Source: Desmodesmus armatus (taxonomy: Eukaryota > Chlorophyta > Chlorophyceae > Sphaeropleales > Scenedesmaceae). From it: DNA of 64,000 nt. Made by a program: the position numbers and the translations under genes. Shown piece after piece: positions 25,083 through 37,224 of the stretch (positions are counted from its first letter, which is position 1; each line of letters begins with the position of its first letter). The stretch is taken from contig VIIQ02000004.1 in the NCBI GenBank assembly GCA_007449985.2, forward strand, positions 806,001 through 870,000. The letters are read 5' to 3'. The notes under the pieces are model-generated. The model worked only from the letters and a program-made list of their open reading frames with translations. It was not told the origin of the DNA and searched no databases.

Positions 25083-28000
25083 TCAAAAACCACCTGCCGC
25101 TCCAGCCTGCCTCTGGAAGTAGAACTTCATGCGCTCCTTGATGCCGGGCTTGGGTCCAGGTGTGTTGGGGCTGAAGCAGAAGCTGTCGCTGCTGCCGCAC
25201 AGCTCAAAGTCCGTTTCTGGGGGCAGGGCCACCTTCAGGCCCAGGCCAAGGCCAGGCTTCAGTGGGGATCCAGCAGCAGAGGTCTTGGCAGGGCTGGCCT
25301 TGCTAGGAGACAGGAGGCCAGCAGCAGCACTGCCGTTGCTGCTGGGGCTGACTGGCCCTGCAGGCACTGCTGCTGCGGGGTGCAGGTGGGACAGGTGGCT
25401 GGCAGAGCCACCTGAGAAGCTGGTCTTGGGGCTGGGGAGTGACACCGAGAGCCCCGCGGCTGCCTCAGGGCGTTTGTAGTCACCCAGTGCTGCCTGAATG
25501 CCGCGCAGCTGACCCAGCTGGTGGCCGCTGCCGCTGGTGCTGCTCCTCTGGACTGACAGGCTGCTGGGTGACAGCAGGCCGCCACTGCTGCTGCTGTCAG
25601 CGCTGCCAGAAATGGACAGGCCCGACAGCCTGCTTGTGCCAACGCTGCCGGTGCCGCAGACGCTATTGCTGCGTGGCTTGTCCTCTCCAAACCCAAGGTG
25701 TGCATGCTGCATGTTCCTGGCTGCGCCAGTGGGCGTGGCAGGGAATGCTGCAGGCAAGCTGGGGGCGCCAGGCCCTGCAGGTACACCCCCAGCTGGGAGT
25801 GCTGGAAGTGAGGTGGGCGCGTGCTCTGAGCTGCTGTGGCCTGCGGCTGCGCAGCTGAGCGTGCGCTTGAACTCCTTGCCATACGTTGCCTGAGACAGGT
25901 CCAGTGGCAGAGGCTGCAGCAGCAGCTCCTTGCTGGGCCGCGAGTGCTCTGACAAGGTGCGCTGCAGGTTTGTCACGATCCTGCAGTCACAAGCGCACGC
26001 AACAATGCTTTGTTTTGTGTGGGAATACACAAACTATCTAGGCCGGGCCACTGGCAGCCCATGGTCAAACACCTCAGCACGGCAGCAGACTCCGAAACGT
26101 GCCATGCAAATACCAGCAGCCTGTTGCCAAGCGATGTGAATTGTGCTGGGGTGCATGTGCTTGGCAGAGCGCTGGCCGTCAAGAAAAGTAGCCGGGCATG
26201 TGGCTGCACATGATAAACTTACCATGGGTGCTTCAGCAGTGCTGTGGCTGTGGGCCGGACGTCAGGGTTCTTGACCAGCGTTGACTTGACAAAGTCAGAC
26301 CACTGGGTGGTGCGGTTGGGCGGGAACTTGATGGCATCGCTGTACATGATCAGCGCTGCTGTCTGAGCCTCGTCCTCAACTTCAAAGGGAGGCCTGCACA
26401 GGCACAGCACATAGCCAGCACAGCCACAACAAGCAGTGATAGGTCATGGAGCCTTCGATTACAGCATGAAACACTGGTTTCTCCTGCAATTACGTCAGGC
26501 AGACGGCACTGCTCCGTGTGCTGAGTGCCCACAAGTTCGACATGCGCAAGGCCCCTGCGCTGCTGCGGTGCCAAGCTCTAGGGCAACAAGCTCACTGGCA
26601 ATGCCACTGCCATCAGTTGCACAGGACATGCGCACCTGCCGCACACCAGCTCGTACGCCAGCACACCCGCTGCCCAGACATCCACAGGCGGCCCATAGGG
26701 TTTGACACCCCTGGACGTCAGCATCGACAGCTCCACAGCCTTGCCCTCCTGGAACGGCACGGATGGGTTCTTCAACACCTGCACGCATGGCCAGCCGAGC
26801 AGCAGCACAAAAGTTGGCATGCAACTTGAAGGGCCAGCCAAGATGCCGTGGCTGGTGCTGCAGGGCATCGGCAGCCCTTGCTGCTGCTGCTACCATCAGG
26901 AAAATGTGTTGTATACAGCGGTCTTCAGGGTAGTGTGCTCTATGTGTCCTGCAGCAGTGCAGTCCCATCCCGTGGCGCACACAGCCAGGGAAGCTAGCCC
27001 CACAGCGCCACACCGCCAGCACAATTACCGCTAACCTCCGGCGCCATGTAGTCCAGGGTGCCGCTCCTGCTGAATGCCAGCTCCTTGTCAAAGCGGATGG
27101 CCAAGCCAAAGTCACCCAGCTTGAACTTGCCCATGCCCGTGAGGAAGATGTTTTCTGGTTTGATGTCACGGTGCAGCAGCATCATATTGTGCATCTTCTC
27201 CAGGATGCGCAGCAGTGGGGTAATGACCTGCAGGATGCGCACACAACCACGAAGATGCAGATGTAGGCACATCAGTACAGCTGCTGCTTGTCAAGTGTTG
27301 AAGCTGCCCGGCCAGTCGATCCTGTACATGATGAGGCACCATATCATGCCACAGCCCAAAGCTGCTGAGCACTAACTCACAGTGTGCTGAGCGCACAGCT
27401 GCTGCGCTGCATCGAGAGACAGGCACCCTGCCACTGCAGGGCAGCCTGAAGCTGCAGGCATCCTGCTGCGTTGGTACAGTCTGTGCTCTATCCCCACCAA
27501 CTCCTGCGCAGCATGCTGCGTCAACCAACGCAGCAATCTCAGATTGCAGAGCTATCACGCCAGCTCACCTCCACGCACACCCACTGCTCGTCCAACAGGC
27601 CGCCATGCATCAGCATGGTTTTGAACAAGTCACCGCCCTCACAGAACTCCATGATGATGTAGATGCACTGAGAGTCCTCAAAATGTGCATAGAACTCAGC
27701 CACATAGGGCCCATTGAGGGACTTCATGGTCTCTATCTCTCGCTGCAGCTTGTGGTAGTGCTTGGGGTGCATCTTGCTCTTGTAGTACGCTTTGACAATG
27801 ACCTTGGTGTTGGTGGCAATGCAGACTGCCTTAAAAACAGTGGCAACACTGAAAAGCAGAACAGCAGGAAAGCAGGAGGTTTGGGCAACCAGTCAGCGTG
27901 CTGACACGGCCATGCGCTGCTGTTGCTGGGGACACCAGCACCCCAGCCAGAAGAGAGTAGGAGGGCTCTGCTGCAGGAGCAAATCTAACACGCAAATCGA

Positions 28001-28593
28001 ACAACCAACAGCTTCCACACTGCAAACACACTGCAAGCAGCACAGCACAGCACACAGAGTGTGTGGCAGCACATGCCAGCGCACCTGCCGCGGTACAGCT
28101 CGATCTTCTGGCTGAACTGGCTGATGTTGTCATACTTCACAGCAGGCCGCTGCTGCTGCCGGCTTTGCTGTGCTACCTTGAGCTTTTCCTGCTGCTCATA
28201 CTGCTGCTTGCGCTGGCTTGCAAATGAGAAGGACTTCGCTGACTGCTGCACCCCTGCCTGCAGGTAGCACACACTGTCACCTTCGCCTGCTGTGCTGAAC
28301 TCAGCACTTGCTAGCCTGCAGGCAAAAAACGTGCAGAGTGGCAAGCATTCAATGCATGGTGTTTGGGTTTGCTGGTTTGGGCTCCTGCTGCTGTCAACAG
28401 CAGCATGCACAACAGCAGTGGCAACCTACTCTTTGGAGTCTCCTGACCCAAATGTCTTTGAGGGGTGCAGCTGGGGCAGTGCCCATTCACTCTGTGCACT
28501 CCTGCTGACCCCCTCCTCGCCATATATGTCTGTACCAACAACTGAGTTGGAGGCCTTGAGCTTCTTCTCAAAAAGCTCCTTGAGGAAGCCCAT
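25083..28593 (-). CDS. Ser/Thr protein kinase, Aurora-like/AGC-like catalytic domain
   Basis: Seven minus-strand exons in phase: 28593-28430, 28315-28085, 27848-27569, 27227-27036, 26778-26636, 26393-26223 and 25980-25083. They give 692 residues. Residues 1-120 hold a basic, Gln-rich, probably helical N-terminus. The kinase domain follows, roughly 120-370: YRGSVATVFKA in place of a canonical glycine loop, Lys about 151 in IVKAY, HRDIKPEN (Asp about 246), DFG (Asp about 264), GTLDYMAPE, DVWAAGVLAYELVCGRPPF and DVRPTATALLKHPW. The activation segment SGTLDYMAPE resembles Aurora and AGC kinases, and several green algae have Aurora-like kinases of this form. All catalytic residues are present, so activity is expected. 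The last ~300 residues are Ser/Pro/Ala low complexity with many SP sites, then KPGIKERMKFYFQRQ. Substrate and pathway are not visible. Confidence 0.87.
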
Positions 28594-29706
28594 GGCGGGG
28601 AGTGCTGCCGAGCAGCTGTAAGGGAGCTATCGGAATCAGAAGCTTTATCGTATCAACCCTCCGTGCAGTGCATACGGACCACGACAGATTTACTGCTGTT
28701 CCCTGCAAGCTGTAGCCCACCACTGTGGTTGTGTGAAAGTATCACACAAAGCTGACCGAGACCAGGCAGCATCTCACATCAATTTGATTTGATGGCGGGG
28801 CTCTGCATGTGCCCTGGGTTGAGACTCACTGTTATGCAAGGGATCCCTTGCACGTGTATCTCATCCATGCCAGAGCGATAGGATAGGCAATTCTATTGTC
28901 CTTTCCATCTTGTCGTTCACCTTTCACTTTACGTGCTTATATGCGGCCGCAGCCCAACAGTACTGGATACTACTGTACTGGTGCTTGCAAGCCAATTGGC
29001 TGGCGGTCCAATGGGCAACTGGCATCAGCCACAGTTACAGTGACCTAACAGGCACAAAAAAATGTGCTTCTGATACAGAAGTGTGAACAAAATGCATGTT
29101 CCACTGATCAGCGGACAGTGACGTCATGCTGTCATTGGCAGCAGCATGCGCAACAGTGCGAAGCTTGCCAACAGCAGTTGCACAATGTTGTACACACTCA
29201 GGCGGGGAGCCGACCTAAACAAACCTGGCAACACAAAAGCTGGACAACACGCACACAACAATACATGCACTCCTGCAGGCATGCGCCTGGATTGGGTTCA
29301 GCCCTAAGATACACAATCAGCAGCAAACTGCAGCCCTAGAAGGAGGAGCTGACACGCCCCATGCAAGGGACCACAATGTCACAGTACACCGTGAGCAATG
29401 CCTGGTTGATACCAGGCTGGTGGAGCCACCACACAATACAGTTCGAACCCTAACAATCCCTGCAGGGGCTGTAGTACCAGCTGGTACGGCTGCATGTGAC
29501 ATGCATGCCCAAAGGTCAGTTTGTCCTACCAACGGATGTCATGCAATGTGAGCCAAACTGTGGCATGTATGAAGCTAGCCCCCGCATCTCATTGCGCCGG
29601 ACACACGTGACACCACAGGCACTACAGGTGCAGGATAGACCATATGGTTGCACCCTGGTGCTGGCATGTCCTTAGCAGGCAGGGGGTGGTGAATCTGACG
29701 CAGCAG
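28594..29706. other. Intergenic upstream of kinase
   Basis: This 1.1-kb stretch holds the kinase promoter and the 3' flank of the first GH5 gene. No gene or clear regulatory motif is recognised. Confidence 0.5.
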
Positions 29707-32700
29707 CTACCACTTGTACCAAGGCGTCAGACCAAACTGACTCATCATCATCTGTAGCTTGGTCCAGTCAAACTTGCTCCAGTTGTCATACACGATGCCT
29801 CCTGCAGCAGGATGCGACAAGTTAGATGCTGTGACGGCAGGCAGCTTCAAGTGCGTACCGTATGAAGACTTTGCATCCGGTTGCACCAGCCTGAGACAAT
29901 GAGGTGCAGAAGGTTTGCAGTGGCTGAGAGTTGCTGGCAGTGGCTCAGGGTTGCTGGCAAGAACCCACCTGTGTCACCGCTGTTCTGCTTGTGCCAATTG
30001 TAGGATGGGGACAGGGACATGTTGCAGATAAAACAACAGCAGCAAAGCCGCTTTGTACGGTAGCGGTGTGATACCTTCAACATAAGTTAGTCTACCTGGC
30101 ATGCCTGTAGTCTTGGCAGACTCCATGAAGGATGGCTAGTTGCACCCTGTCAGAAGGCTGAGACAAGTACCACCTGCCCGTGGCACAGCATGGCAGAATT
30201 GAGCATCTGCATTGGGAGTGTAAGAAGGGCCTCGACTGTGTGTCTCAGGCGAATTTAGCTGTCACTGCCGAGCACATACACAACACAGCAATACGAGCGA
30301 GCAGGCTGACCCCCAACATGTGCAACACTACCCACCTCATTGTAACACCACCTGCGATACAACAGAAATGCAGCAAAGATGTTTCAATCGGCACTGCCGA
30401 GCCACTGAGTCACTGACAGTTGGCGTAGCCACATGGCTGTCTGAAGGTGCAGCATGTGTCACACTGTAACATGATGCTAGGGCAGCAAGCACCATGCCTG
30501 ATGCTTGCAGTGAAGACTGCCCATTCAGCCTGGCCTGACAAGTACGTCCGGTGGGCAGCTATCGCACGTCGTGAACCTCTTTGCAAGTGTGATTGAGAGC
30601 CAGTGGCAGCGACGCTTTGGAGCGCTGCACCCACCAGAGCCAACCAGCCATAGGGGCAGAAGAGTATGCCCTAGCACCGCCCTTGCCCTCAACAAAGTCA
30701 GCAAAATCCTGCAGCAACAACACATGGGCCGAGCTGAGTTCCAGGGCACTGTTCCTGCTTGATCAAGTGGTGCTGAAACTGTTCCTGCTTGATCAAGTGG
30801 TGCTGAAACTGTTCCTGCTTGATCAAGTGGTGCTGAAACTGCCAGTTGGTTGCACCACTCAGTGCCAGGCTGGCGCTGCGGGCGGGTGCTTGTCAGGGGC
30901 CTCAGGACGTACCAGCATCCACTGACGGTCCTTCCAGTCGTGCAGGAAGCTGCCTGTTTCGCCAATGATAACCGGGAACTGCCTGCAATTGCCGGGCCAC
31001 TTGCAATATCCCTTGTTCTCCAGGTAACCAAAGGCGATTGCGCACTGCTGCCAGAGCGTGTGTCCCAGGAATGTGTTCTTGGTGATTGACGGAGGGTACA
31101 CATGAGGGGACATGACCACCTGCAGCAAGGATACATGCGGACCCCAGATTGCTGCCGTGCTGAGCGCGCAATGGCTTTGCTGCAAACTTCACTGCAACTC
31201 TGAGTTTATCAGGCGGAAGCCTTGGAGCTATTGGCATGGCACGAGCAGTGCTTTTGCAGCTTACCCGTCCAACATAGGGCTTGTCCCACAGTGTGCTGAA
31301 GAAGGGGTTGGCATCGCTCAGCCCGTACTTGGAGATGATGTTGCTGTCTGTGATGAAGCCATTGCCCTGCGCAGGGTGCAACATGCAGGACCACTGGCTT
31401 CCAGTTCAAACAGCAAGTTCAAGGTGAGCTCCTAGCGCTGTGCTTACCCTGCTGATGCACAGTCCTGTGATTATTTGAAGCCGTTTGCACCTGTACAGGC
31501 ACATATGCTGGATGTGTGTGATTTGCAACTGATGCTTGGCTGCTTGTGCCGCACTGCATGTGTACTGGGGCTGCAGCAAGCAGCTGGCTATGGAGCCACT
31601 CAAGACCGCAACCCCTCAATGTGACTCACCCAGTTGAGCCCAAAGGTGTTCTGGCCTGTGCCTTCAATCATGTACAGCCAGCCCTGTGGTGAAAGCTGAT
31701 GCAGGGCATCCATGGTGCTGATGTACAGCTCGCGCGCCCCAGGCTTGCCACCAGATGGCTCCCACCTGATACCCATGCTATCTGGCTCGTTCATTACTGT
31801 TTCAAGAGAGAAATTTGGGCACACGGGCACATAAAAAGCAGGGCCAGCCACGCTCACACGCACTGGTACCTTGAGAGTCACCCTGCCTGCAGCTGCATGA
31901 CGTCTTGGCACGGTACACACACTGGCAGTGGGTCAGCACCCAATCCTGCTTGCCGGAAGCAACCCGGCGTGACGCTGCTGCACTAGTGCTGATCACAAGA
32001 ATTGTCGCACCTCACACTATGAGGCAGCCTGTGTGTTCACATTGCCAAGTTGCTGCTGGCACTAGCTCATGAGGACTAGGAACCAGCCAATTGGTGCTTT
32101 CCTGCACCCTGCTGCACCCTCAAAATGCTCACAGATGCCGCATTTGGTGGCACCCTACTCAGGGCCCTGGTCCGACCAGGGGCGTGGCACACCGTGATCT
32201 GATGTTCAGACATCTTTGGCTGACTTACCATCAACAAAGATGCGGTCTTTCAAGTCGTCCTGGAAGTTAGGCAGAGCCATGACGTAGCTCATGAGCACTC
32301 TCCACTTGCACACAAACTCATTCACGTTGTAGGCTTGAGGCTCGGTGTGCATTGGCTGGTAGTCAAGGATGACATACATGCCTTGAGAAACAAACACTTG
32401 CAGGGTCCACATGAGGCGTGTGTAGGTGTTCTCCATGGGAAGGTAGCTGCGCAACAACAGACCACACAGCAAAGTACATGTTGCCTTCACACATGTGCTG
32501 CTAGCACTAAGTGCCAAGTTTGGCGGTCATAGCAACACATGGGAGGAGAATGTCATGCCACTGCCTGCCTGACATAGACGGCCACAACTGGCACTCTGTG
32601 TTTTTTTGCCAGTGCGTGATGCAAACACAGCAGCATTCCACTGCCAGTGCAGACCAAGTGACCGTTGTCTAGACATAAACTGATTGAAGCCTTCAGCCCG

Positions 32701-35500
32701 GAGCTGACCACAAACACATGTTTGCAACAGTCAGCATGCCAGGTTGCTCACTCGTTGCAGCGCCCTTCGTTCCAAACCAGCCGAGCACTGTTGGGTGGAA
32801 GCTGCCTGTCTGTTGACATGCCAGGCTCCATCAGGCGACGACGCATGTCCTCCTTTGATAGCCGCCAGCACCTTCGGTCCTGCACAGAGTGCATGCATGC
32901 CATGTGCAGCACATAACAGGCTGTGTTTTGCAGAGTGTTCAACCCACAGTAAGTGTCTAAGAGAATCAAGTCACACAGATGTGGACGAGTTGCATCCTCA
33001 CACAAGCATCTCATGCAGGTTGCTTGTGCCAAAAACAGCCTGATAGCGTATCAGCAGCATGCCACCCTTTGAAGGCTTACATATTGCTTTGGCCAGTACT
33101 GATCAAGATCCATGTAGCGGAACGGCAGCCTGATCGTGTTGTAGCCTAGCAACCTGCCAAGGCAGCAGGCAGTGCCAGCGAGCACAGGTTGACAAGTCTG
33201 CAACAATAGTGCCATTAAAGCCTGCTGGCTAGCGCAACTTGACAGTTGTGCTGCTTGTCTGCAACCGCACCTGCAAAACCATGCCTTTGTGCAATACGCG
33301 TGCCACATGGCATGGCATGCAAGGGCGGGTCAATGCAGAACTCGTGTAAGTGTGCCTACCTGAGTTGGTAGACAATAGTGGCAAAGTCTCCGATGGCATC
33401 TTGGTCACTCTGTGACAACCCATCAACTGCTGTCCGTGCCACATTGAAGCCAAACCTGCACAGACACAGGGTTGGCTGTTCAGCAGGCAGTAACATTGGA
33501 TTTAGACTGACTGACTCTCTTCTGCGTGCGCTCCACGTGGAGCTTGTGCACTGGCGCTGCAGCTGTGGCCTGCCGTTGCCAACATATAGTTGTGCCATAG
33601 TGGTGCTAAGTCAGCAGATACTGGTTGCTAGACATGGCAGGGCAACCGCCAGTGCTTTGAAAGCGGGCCGCAGGATGCTGGACCTGTCATGCCAGTGCAC
33701 GCTGCCACAGCGGCAGCCATGGCATCCCGTACCAGTTGATTCCACGGATCTTGACCTGGTCACGTGTGTCCTGCCTGACAACGCGGTTGCCATCAACTGC
33801 TAGCGGTGGGGGAGGTATGCCGCGTGGTGGTTGAGCTGCGGAAGCATTGCAGCAGGTCATACCACCCCACTGAGTGTCACACAGGGTGCTGATGCCATCA
33901 GCAGCATGGCGGCCCTGCATGCTGCTACCGTAGCAAGTAGCCAGTGGTTCAGCTCAACTACTGGCATCATGCCAGGGCCTCTGCACAAGCCGTTGCACTC
34001 TGCACAGCGTCTATAGTACCTGTGCCATCATCATCTTTTCAGCACAGCTGATGGCACTGCAGCTCAGAGCTGCCACTTGCAGTGCCTGCAGAGCGCGTAC
34101 TACCAGCATGGTATTAGCATGCACACACCTGCATTTTTGCCGTTTTTGGGCTCGCAGCGTGACCACTTGTCATTTTTGTAGACACAGACATCTCCAGGGT
34201 TGGCACAACACACCTTGTCAGCTGAAGAGCAGGCGGCCCATGTGGCTGCAAAGCTCCAGCACACTGCATATCACAACATGTGGCAACAGGCACGCATGCA
34301 TGGCATCAATTAGGTATCACCAAAGCCTGTGAGGTTTTCGCCGTGTTTGTGCAGCACTCATGTGCTGCATGCCATTGGCTTGCCAATCCAGCCTGCATCC
34401 ACCCACTTCCCATGCTGCAACAGGCTTCTGAGGAATCAGTGCAGTGCAAACAGACGGCACATCATGCCATGCCTGTTGTTGCAAGCCAGCTCTGTGGCTG
34501 TCGTGTGTGGCCAAGGCTTGCAGCAATGCCAGTGGCTGAAAGACTTGACCGCACAAAAGCTTCTGAGACCAACCGCCGTCAAGCTCAGTTGCGCAACTTG
34601 CAAAGAGCACAGTTGCAGCTTGCTGCTTCCTACAGCTTACCGTTTCCGCTGTAGTAAGTGTCTACAGGTTCGCATCTCCACCATGCTGAGCTTTTCCTGG
34701 TGCACACATCACCATGCCTGCAGCAAGACATTCAAGTAGGCATCCGGAAATCAACAGCATGCTTGGTGGCGATAATGAAACACAGCAGCTGCCAATGCGC
34801 AGGATGCCTGCAGCTAGGGCACTTTGGCCTGCCAGGACCATCATCATAGCAAGATAGAGGGAGCATCCTCTTACCTGCAGCATGACTTCCCCCATGGAGC
34901 ATCACAGGAGGCTGGAGGATCTCGAGCTGGGCCACACTTGCCGCCACCACACTGCGCCCAGGTGTCGATTGTTTTGGAGCAAGCTGCAAACACAAACAAG
35001 CACAAGACTTGGTATGCATACCTGCTCATGCTGCGCTGCTGCAAGTACTACTTAGTATGCGGTTGGGCCATCATGACCTGCATGCCTGAGGCACACTCTG
35101 TGCTGACCATGGTCCCTGCGGACAGAGGTACAGCTGCTATCTCACCACTGTTGCGGGGCTCGCACCGCCACCAAGTTTGGTCTTGGCGCACGCAGCTATC
35201 CCATTGTTGGCACTGAACGCTGGGCCATTGTTGATCACAGTTGAGCGTGCCGCATGGACAAAACTGGGATCCTGCAGGATACAGCAACAACAGTGTATCA
35301 GAACTAGAATCCTGCAGGTTGGTAGCAACATCATCTCAAGGTCTTGGCCGTCTGCCAGGCATCTTTTGGCTATATTTCTGCTGCATCAATCATGTCTCAC
35401 CACCACAGCTGTTCCACGAGGATATTGTTGACTTCTGAGCAGCTGTCCCTGGAGCAGCAACAGCAAGCAGCACTCCTAGACAGACCAGCAGGCCCGCCAT
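29707..35500 (-). CDS. Secreted modular GH5 cellulase, copy 1 (17 exons)
   Basis: Seventeen exons join in phase (613 residues): 35500-35401, 35271-35146, 34983-34875, 34717-34641, 34263-34129, 33835-33733, 33455-33360, 33153-33081, 32879-32752, 32446-32229, 31796-31630, 31366-31265, 31119-30913, 30708-30635, 30351-30336, 29984-29969 and 29801-29707. MAGLLVCLGVLLAVAAPG is a signal peptide. Three Cys-rich modules of about 45-60 residues follow, each ending W-(W/S)-R-C-E-P. They resemble fungal CBM1 with extra cysteines and probably bind cellulose. A Pro-rich linker (PPRGIPPPPLAVDG) leads into a GH5 barrel: VKIRGINW, NTIRLPFR, VILDYQPMHTEPQ, MNEPDS (acid/base Glu about 392) and VIIGETGS (nucleophile Glu about 532). 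The end is WYKW. Two exons are only 16 nt. Module 2 is longer than in copy 2 and is split by an intron. Substrate (cellulose or related beta-glucan) is inferred from family and modules. Confidence 0.92.
30748..30840 (+). repeat. 30-bp tandem repeat, three copies
   Basis: Three perfect copies of a 30-bp unit (ACTGTTCCTGCTTGATCAAG + TGGTGCTGAA) lie in intron 13 of the first GH5 gene, directly upstream of the DFADFVEGK exon in the transcription direction. They are absent from the matching intron of copy 2. Confidence 0.93.
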
Positions 35501-36239
35501 GCGTAATCCCCGCTTAAGAGTGAAAGAGGTCTCAAAGCACGAAAAGCAGGTTGTGTCGATCAGGCAGCTTCACAGGAAAGTCGGTCGCAGAGGTTGGCAC
35601 GAAATGGACGCTTAGGAAGAACTGGAGCTGAGATTGACGATTGAAGCAAGAATCAGACAAACCATGTCCTGCAAAACATGATCATGCAATTAGCCTCCTG
35701 CTGAGCACTGCTGTCGTGGTTCTTCAAACCTGGTCACACAAGTGTGAGCAACGGCAAGAAAGCAGAAAACAAGCTTTGAGACCTTGAATGCAGAAAAGTG
35801 CGTTACTTTTTCTTCCACAGGGCAGAAGATGGTGTGTCTGCAGGGCAGCGGCAGGCGTGGCTGTTGATGCGGCGGTGTTGGTGGGGCAGGGGTGGGGCCC
35901 CGCTGGGGGGTGGCACCCGGGTCACAGCCCGAATGGTGGTGGACCATAGCACATGATCAAAATGCACCGCATCTGCCCACTGCCAGTCCTGCCATACGCA
36001 ACAGGTCGCATCAGGTAGAGACACACTATCCTCTCTGCCTTGGCGCTGGCCACCACGTGCTTGTTCCTCCCTAACACAGGTACTCAGATGTCGGCTCGTA
36101 AGTGCTTGCCATTGAGGGCTACAATTCTGGGTGCAGTGGAACCTAGAAGAGCCTGGAGCACAGCATGCGTGGGTGGTGGGTGGTGGAGCCCCAGTCCGCA
36201 ACAACCCGTCCTTGCCACACCGCCAACAGTGGGCCAGCG
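35501..36239. other. 5' flank of GH5 copy 1
   Basis: This holds the upstream region of the first GH5 gene, including a 39-bp element at 35710-35748 that it shares with copy 2. Frames here are Pro/His-rich and not convincing as exons. Confidence 0.45.
35710..35748 (-). promoter_or_regulatory. Upstream element shared by both GH5 genes (copy 1)
   Basis: About 39 bp (plus strand GCTGTCGTGGTTC..CAAACCTGGTCAC..CAA..GTGAG) lies about 210 bp before the copy 1 ATG. A near-identical sequence lies about 212 bp before the copy 2 ATG, while the DNA between element and ATG has largely diverged. It could be a conserved control element or UTR feature; it could also be chance survival of duplicated sequence. 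Confidence 0.4.
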
Positions 36240-37030
36240 GTTCTGTGCTGGCATGCGCTGACAGCTGCAACTTTAGCTTATCTTGCCACATTACTGATAG
36301 ATGGGTCTGCACGCACTTGAGCAAGTGTTTTGAGGGTTCCACTGCCACATCAGTCCAGCTGTTACCATTTATTTCAGCTGATCCAAGCACCTTGAAGTAG
36401 GCCACGGTGCCACCACAAGTTGTGGGGGTGTTGCTTGGTCACCCCACCCCACCACGTGCAAAGGGTGTAGCTGGTTCATGCAGTATGCTGTACATGAGGC
36501 ATTCCTTCAAGTGATTGAAGTAGAGCTGCTGCTGCTGGAGCTGCACAAAGTCTGGGTGAGAGCAGTTGCTGGGTTGGCTGCGAGGTGCCATCACCATCTG
36601 GCAGATTGCAAGTTCAGAAACGAATTAGCTATAGCACCAAGCCCAGCAGAGCGTGCACCTGCCATCCACACGTAGGCCACAACCTCAACCGCCGGCCATC
36701 AAGCGTGTTGGTTGGCTGATGATGTACTGGCCCAAGGATTGCCAATCCTGCGGCAGTGCACCCCAGGCCCTGTCAACCCAGTTAGCTCCGCTACTAGCGG
36801 GAGCGAGTAGCCCAGCTCCCACTGCTCAGGCCAGCTGAGTGCCGTTTCTGGAACCCAGGCCTCCGAGCTCTTCCACCACCACCACCACTGCCCCCTTCAG
36901 CATCAGTCCACCAGCCTCAGCCACCGCCACTGACGCCGCAGTCGCCGCCATGGCCAGAGCAGCCTCAGGCTGTCAGACTCTGCCGGCCAATCGCCCAAGC
37001 GGCGCTGGTTGCAGATTTCATTGTGAACAA
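36240..37030 (-). other. Unrecognised duplicated segment A
   Basis: A minus-strand frame at about 36600-36430 (HPDFVQLQQQQLYFNHLKEC) and another at about 36420-36300 (GTVAYFKVLG..NSWTDVAVEPS) have counterparts in segment B at 39.06-39.78 kb. A Pro/Ala-rich block at about 36830-37030 matches 39560-39750 in the same way. In segment B the first frame carries stops, so at least one copy is degenerate. No protein family is recognised. It may be an old gene relic or part of a mobile or segmentally duplicated unit. Confidence 0.4.
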
Positions 37031-37146
37031 CAGAACAGCATCTCGGATGGCCTCCTGGAAACGAGCATGGTGTGTGCAGCAGCTGTGCTATTGCTGTGAC
37101 TGCATGCGTAGTCACTGCCATGCATGCAGTTTGGCTCCTTCTGCAA

Positions 37147-37185
37147 CAGTTTTATTTGCAGCATGCCATGCTGCAAATAAAGCTG
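37147..37185. repeat. Short inverted repeat
   Basis: A near-perfect 39-bp palindrome (CAG..TTTATTTGCAGCATG / CATGCTGCAAATAAA..CTG) lies beside the GH5 pseudogene. It is missing at the equivalent place in GH5 copy 2 and looks like a small insertion there. Confidence 0.7.
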
Positions 37186-37224
37186 TGACAGCTACCTTGA
37201 GGGCAGCCTGTTTGCGTAACTCAC

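Noticed and set aside
25259..25882. Minus-strand 207-residue frame rich in Ala, Cys and Gln
   Set aside because: It overlaps, in another frame, the last exon of the kinase gene, whose frame is supported by phase and by continuity with the kinase domain.
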